A stretch of 6,777 bases of DNA, taken from an archaeon. Lineage in GTDB: Archaea > Nanobdellota > Nanobdellia > Pacearchaeales > UBA284. The notes below the pieces were generated by a model. That model saw nothing but the letters and a program-made list of their open reading frames with translations. It had not been told where the DNA came from and searched no databases. This document shows, piece by piece, positions 4,862 to 6,777 of the stretch (positions within the stretch are counted from its first letter, which is position 1; every line of letters begins with the position of its first letter). The stretch covers positions 1-6,777 of the forward strand of contig JAUXAK010000030.1 in assembly GCA_030619955.1 (NCBI GenBank), in the 5' to 3' direction. The translations under genes were made by a program, and so were the position numbers.

Positions 4862-5518
4862 ATGGTAAATATAAGAGCTGGTTATTCAAAGGAGGCAAGA
4901 AAAAGATTAGAAAAGATAGCTCGGACTGGAAATGTAGATATTTATGATGAAGAATATCTAGGATATTTTTCACAACTTATTGATACATCTGACTTTGTAG
5001 ATAATTTAAGTAGAGAGTTATCTGATTTACTTATACCAAAAGCTGTTAAACAATTTAGAGATAAATCATTATACCCAAGAACAAAGTACTCTTATATTAA
5101 CCGAAGCAATCATTATGACCTTGTTTCAAAAATTGATGTTAATATAAAACAACCAAATAACTTAGCAAAAAAAATAAAAATAAAACAAAAAATTAATCCA
5201 AATTATGTTGTTAAAGATATTGGCAGGATAAGAATTGCTGTTAAAGACGAAACAACTGCTTATCAACTTTTAAATTCAATACAGGAAGGAGCTCTAAAGC
5301 CCTTTATGAGAAAAAATGGTTATGTTCTTGAAGAAATTGATGATTACATAGAGAACCCTAAAAGCAACGAATATAAAGCTTTACATTTAAGTATCGCTGA
5401 AGGTCGCGGTTCTAATAAAGTATGTGAAATCCAAATAATACCAAAGACTGTTTATGAAAAATTCGATACTTTGCATAAACAATACAAAGCTGAGCAAGAG
5501 GATGTACTAAACAATTAA
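4862..5518 (+). CDS. Small RelA/SpoT-domain protein, putative alarmone-synthetase-like enzyme
   Basis: This 218-residue protein carries a RelA/SpoT nucleotidyltransferase-type domain from about 75 to 205 and has the length of bacterial small alarmone synthetases, which transfer pyrophosphate from ATP to GDP or GTP. The acceptor half is well kept: D119 in DIGRIRI (the metal-binding Asp region), then D161-Y-I-E-N-P-K-S-N-E-Y-K-A-L-H175, matching the DYI..PK.NGY.SLH signature, and E189 in CEIQI (the catalytic Glu). The ATP-side RxKxxxSxxxK motif is degenerate: R81-S-N-H-Y-D-L-V-S-K90 lacks the usual Lys and Ser. Residues 1-70 look helical. There is no hydrolase, TGS or ACT domain. It is divergent from aspS and tail to tail with AbrB-PhoU. 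It could make alarmones, act as a toxSAS-type toxin that modifies tRNA, or be catalytically altered. The fold call is solid; the activity is uncertain. Confidence 0.8.
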   Translation: MVNIRAGYSKEARKRLEKIARTGNVDIYDEEYLGYFSQLIDTSDFVDNLSRELSDLLIPKAVKQFRDKSLYPRTKYSYINRSNHYDLVSKIDVNIKQPNNLAKKIKIKQKINPNYVVKDIGRIRIAVKDETTAYQLLNSIQEGALKPFMRKNGYVLEEIDDYIENPKSNEYKALHLSIAEGRGSNKVCEIQIIPKTVYEKFDTLHKQYKAEQEDVLNN

Positions 5519-6369
5519 AATAACAAATTAAGGCAATCTTTTATTAACATTATCATGGCCTTAAAGTAAGATGTTATTGCTGTTTCTTTTTTTATGTTTT
5601 TTTCAAATTTTTTTAAGATAGTATAAAGATCAAATATCCTATCTTTTTTCTCTAGGTTTTTGCCTTCTATATTTATTATATTGACAAATTCTTTTATTAT
5701 CTTATTTAGATCTCTAAACAACAATACTTGATTCTTGTTTGGTTTTGAAAATACAGCTTGTTTGTAAAAGTCACCGAGTTGCTCAAGTTGTGAAGCAAGA
5801 TAATAGTGGATAGGAATATCTTCAAATGATTCAAGACCTTTTTTATTCAAGTATCTTGAACAGTAATCTGTAAACTTGTTTAAGTTTCTATCAAGAATTA
5901 AAATCTCTTTCTCTTTAATTTTAGTCTGTAACATTTGATAAATCTCTTCTGTTAGGTTAACAAGAATAAAACCAATTCTCCTAAAAATTATGGAGAAATC
6001 AGCATTTTCAAGTCCTGCAATGTCTTTTATTGTTATCTTATCTCTTTCTTGGTTTACTATTTCAAAACCAATTAAATAATTAGCTATTTCTCTTACTAAT
6101 GAGGCTTGATTTTCATGTTTAATTACAATTTCATCATAACCTTTTCTGTAAAGTCCTAAAACCTCGCGCCAAATAAAACCAGAAAGCTTGTTTTTGATAT
6201 CAATCTCAATTGTCTTATGTTCTGACCTTTTTTCTGCTAAAATAATAAGTTTTTTACCAATCTCACTAACTTCAATTTCAGAGCCTTGCTTCAAGCCAAG
6301 CTGCTTAACCCATCTTATAGGCAAAGTTATAGTATATGAATCTTTTTGCTTTATGATTTTTCTTTTCAT
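5515..6369 (-). CDS. AbrB-type DNA-binding domain fused to a PhoU-like domain, putative phosphate-linked regulator
   Basis: This 284-residue protein starts with a SpoVT/AbrB swapped-hairpin domain (about 1-45: KQKDSYTITLPIRWVKQLGL, then G-S-E-I-E-V and K-K-L-I-I-L). A linker domain (about 50-118) and a mostly helical PhoU-like region (about 125-284) follow, with IIFRRIGFILVNLTEEI and YLASQLEQLGDF resembling the helix patterns of PhoU repeats. Such AbrB-PhoU fusions are common in archaea and often annotated as phosphate uptake regulators; ligand and targets are unknown. I chose ATG at 6369 over an in-frame TTG at 6378 because the TATA box at 6391-6398 is centred about 26 nt upstream of that ATG, which predicts a leaderless start. 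No pst transporter genes are visible. The stop overlaps the RelA-like gene's stop tail to tail. Autoregulation through the adjacent divergent region is an inference. Confidence 0.82.
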   Translation of the reverse strand: MKRKIIKQKDSYTITLPIRWVKQLGLKQGSEIEVSEIGKKLIILAEKRSEHKTIEIDIKNKLSGFIWREVLGLYRKGYDEIVIKHENQASLVREIANYLIGFEIVNQERDKITIKDIAGLENADFSIIFRRIGFILVNLTEEIYQMLQTKIKEKEILILDRNLNKFTDYCSRYLNKKGLESFEDIPIHYYLASQLEQLGDFYKQAVFSKPNKNQVLLFRDLNKIIKEFVNIINIEGKNLEKKDRIFDLYTILKKFEKNIKKETAITSYFKAMIMLIKDCLNLLF

Positions 6370-6390
6370 AATTATCAAAGATATCAGACA

Positions 6391-6405
6391 TTTATAAATT
6401 TTTCT
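6391..6405 (-). promoter_or_regulatory. BRE/TATA promoter for AbrB-PhoU (leaderless)
   Basis: The minus strand reads AGAAAAATTTATAAA with TATA box TTTATAAA at 6391-6398. The distance of about 26 nt to the ATG at 6369 makes that ATG, rather than the upstream TTG at 6378, the likely start, since a TTG start would lie upstream of the predicted transcription start. Confidence 0.7.
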
Positions 6406-6417
6406 AAAACATATTCC

Positions 6418-6434
6418 CCATATGTTTAATATGG
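6418..6434. repeat. Inverted repeat CCATAT-5 nt-ATATGG, candidate operator
   Basis: Two perfect 6-bp arms flank GTTTA. The repeat lies between the two divergent promoters, immediately upstream of the BRE of the plus-strand gene. It contains the only notable GC-containing symmetry in the region, so a regulator site is plausible; the neighbouring AbrB-PhoU protein is the obvious candidate binder. Confidence 0.4.
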
Positions 6435-6448
6435 AAAAAATATATAAA
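6433..6448 (+). promoter_or_regulatory. BRE/TATA promoter for the right-edge gene
   Basis: GGAAAAAATATATAAA holds a purine-rich BRE and a TATA box at 6441-6448. Transcription should start near 6470, giving a leader of about 60 nt, unlike the leaderless promoters of its neighbours. An AAGG at 6517-6520, 9 nt before the ATG at 6530, is a weak possible ribosome binding site. Confidence 0.6.
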
Positions 6449-6470
6449 TGGTTATAAACTAATAACTATT
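6447..6470 (+). repeat. Imperfect inverted repeat between TATA and transcription start, candidate operator
   Basis: Arms AATGGTTAT and ATAACTATT match in 8 of 9 positions around a 6-nt spacer AAACTA. The repeat covers the space between the TATA box and the predicted start of transcription, where a bound repressor would block the polymerase. Short repeats arise easily in AT-rich DNA, so this is tentative. Confidence 0.35.
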
Positions 6471-6529
6471 GTGTGGTGATAACAAACCAACATAATTAAA
6501 AACAATACAAAAATACAAGGATGTAAAAA

Positions 6530-6777
6530 ATGAAAAAGAAAAAAGATAAGGAACTTAAAGAAGATATAGAAAAAGCTACGAAAAAATTTGTAAAACAATA
6601 TATGCACAATGACCCTTACTCGCTTCATAATGAAACAGAAATAAGAGAAAAAACAGCAAGTAAATTAATAAAAAAGCTTGGAAAATCAAAGCTCAAAAAG
6701 ATAATTAAAGAAGTGCCCGGATTTCTAGAGCTCTTAATGCTTAAGGAAGATCATGTGTGGCCATGCCATATCAAGGA
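6530..6777 (+). CDS. Lysine-rich protein of unknown function, 5' part (cut by the right window edge)
   Basis: An ATG at 6530 opens a frame with no stop to the window end (82 codons). The visible part is very basic and helical: a lysine-rich start (MKKKKDKELKEDIEKATKKF), a short polar stretch with HNDPYSLHN near 26-34, a second Lys-rich helical region (KLIKKLGKSKLKKIIKEVPG, 45-64), then FLELLMLKEDHVWPCH. I see no membrane segment or known motif and cannot name a family. The upstream ATG at 6521 is followed at once by TAA, so 6530 is the first usable ATG. The gene is divergent from AbrB-PhoU, and its promoter region carries two inverted repeats, so it may be under regulation. Confidence 0.65.
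   Translation, partial: MKKKKDKELKEDIEKATKKFVKQYMHNDPYSLHNETEIREKTASKLIKKLGKSKLKKIIKEVPGFLELLMLKEDHVWPCHIK

Noticed and set aside
6188..6397. Plus-strand 69-aa hydrophobic open frame opposite the AbrB-PhoU start
   Set aside because: It is a shadow of the AbrB domain coding sequence. The apparent membrane character comes from the complement of charged codons.

Overview
The window reads as chromosome of a very AT-rich archaeon. The evidence is an archaeal-type proteasome beta subunit, the archaeal termination nuclease aCPSF1/FttA, an archaeal-type AspRS, a tRNA-Tyr with a C1-G72 pair and introns, an AbrB-PhoU fusion, and BRE/TATA promoters (TTTATAAA cores) instead of -35/-10 boxes. The compact genes and extreme AT bias suggest a DPANN-like lineage (Woesearchaeota/Pacearchaeota type). 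That placement is an inference from style, not from a diagnostic marker.

Layout, left to right. Positions 1-50 hold the first codons of a minus-strand gene for a membrane or secreted protein, cut by the left edge. At 59-274 (minus) is a 71-residue, HTH-like basic protein of unknown role, with its own promoter near 323-340. At 416-2299 (minus) is aCPSF1, and at 2468-3136 (minus) psmB. psmB followed by aCPSF1 is a gene order I recall from other archaea, and it couples protein turnover to RNA 3'-end formation. At 3226-3369 (minus) is tRNA-Tyr(GUA), interrupted twice: a 21-nt intron in the D-loop and a 51-nt intron after position 37. At 3407-4717 (minus) is aspS, predicted non-discriminating. At 4862-5518 (plus) is a small RelA/SpoT-domain protein, divergent from aspS. 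At 5515-6369 (minus) is an AbrB-PhoU regulator whose stop codon overlaps the RelA-like stop tail to tail. At 6530-6777 (plus) is a lysine-rich unknown protein, cut by the right edge and divergent from the AbrB-PhoU gene.

The left two thirds are core information processing: tRNA charging, a tRNA, the proteasome and transcription termination. The right third is regulatory: an alarmone-synthetase-like protein, a phosphate-type regulator, and a divergent intergenic region with two inverted repeats that could be operators. At three genes (aspS, the RelA-like gene and AbrB-PhoU) the TATA box is centred about 26 nt before the ATG, which predicts leaderless transcripts and corrects the start of the AbrB-PhoU gene.

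The most notable observations are the doubly interrupted tRNA-Tyr, the archaeal RelA/SpoT-like protein, and a 26-bp extended promoter element that is nearly identical upstream of two unrelated genes. I see no mobile element, CRISPR array or rRNA. No gene-free stretch exceeds 300 bases.
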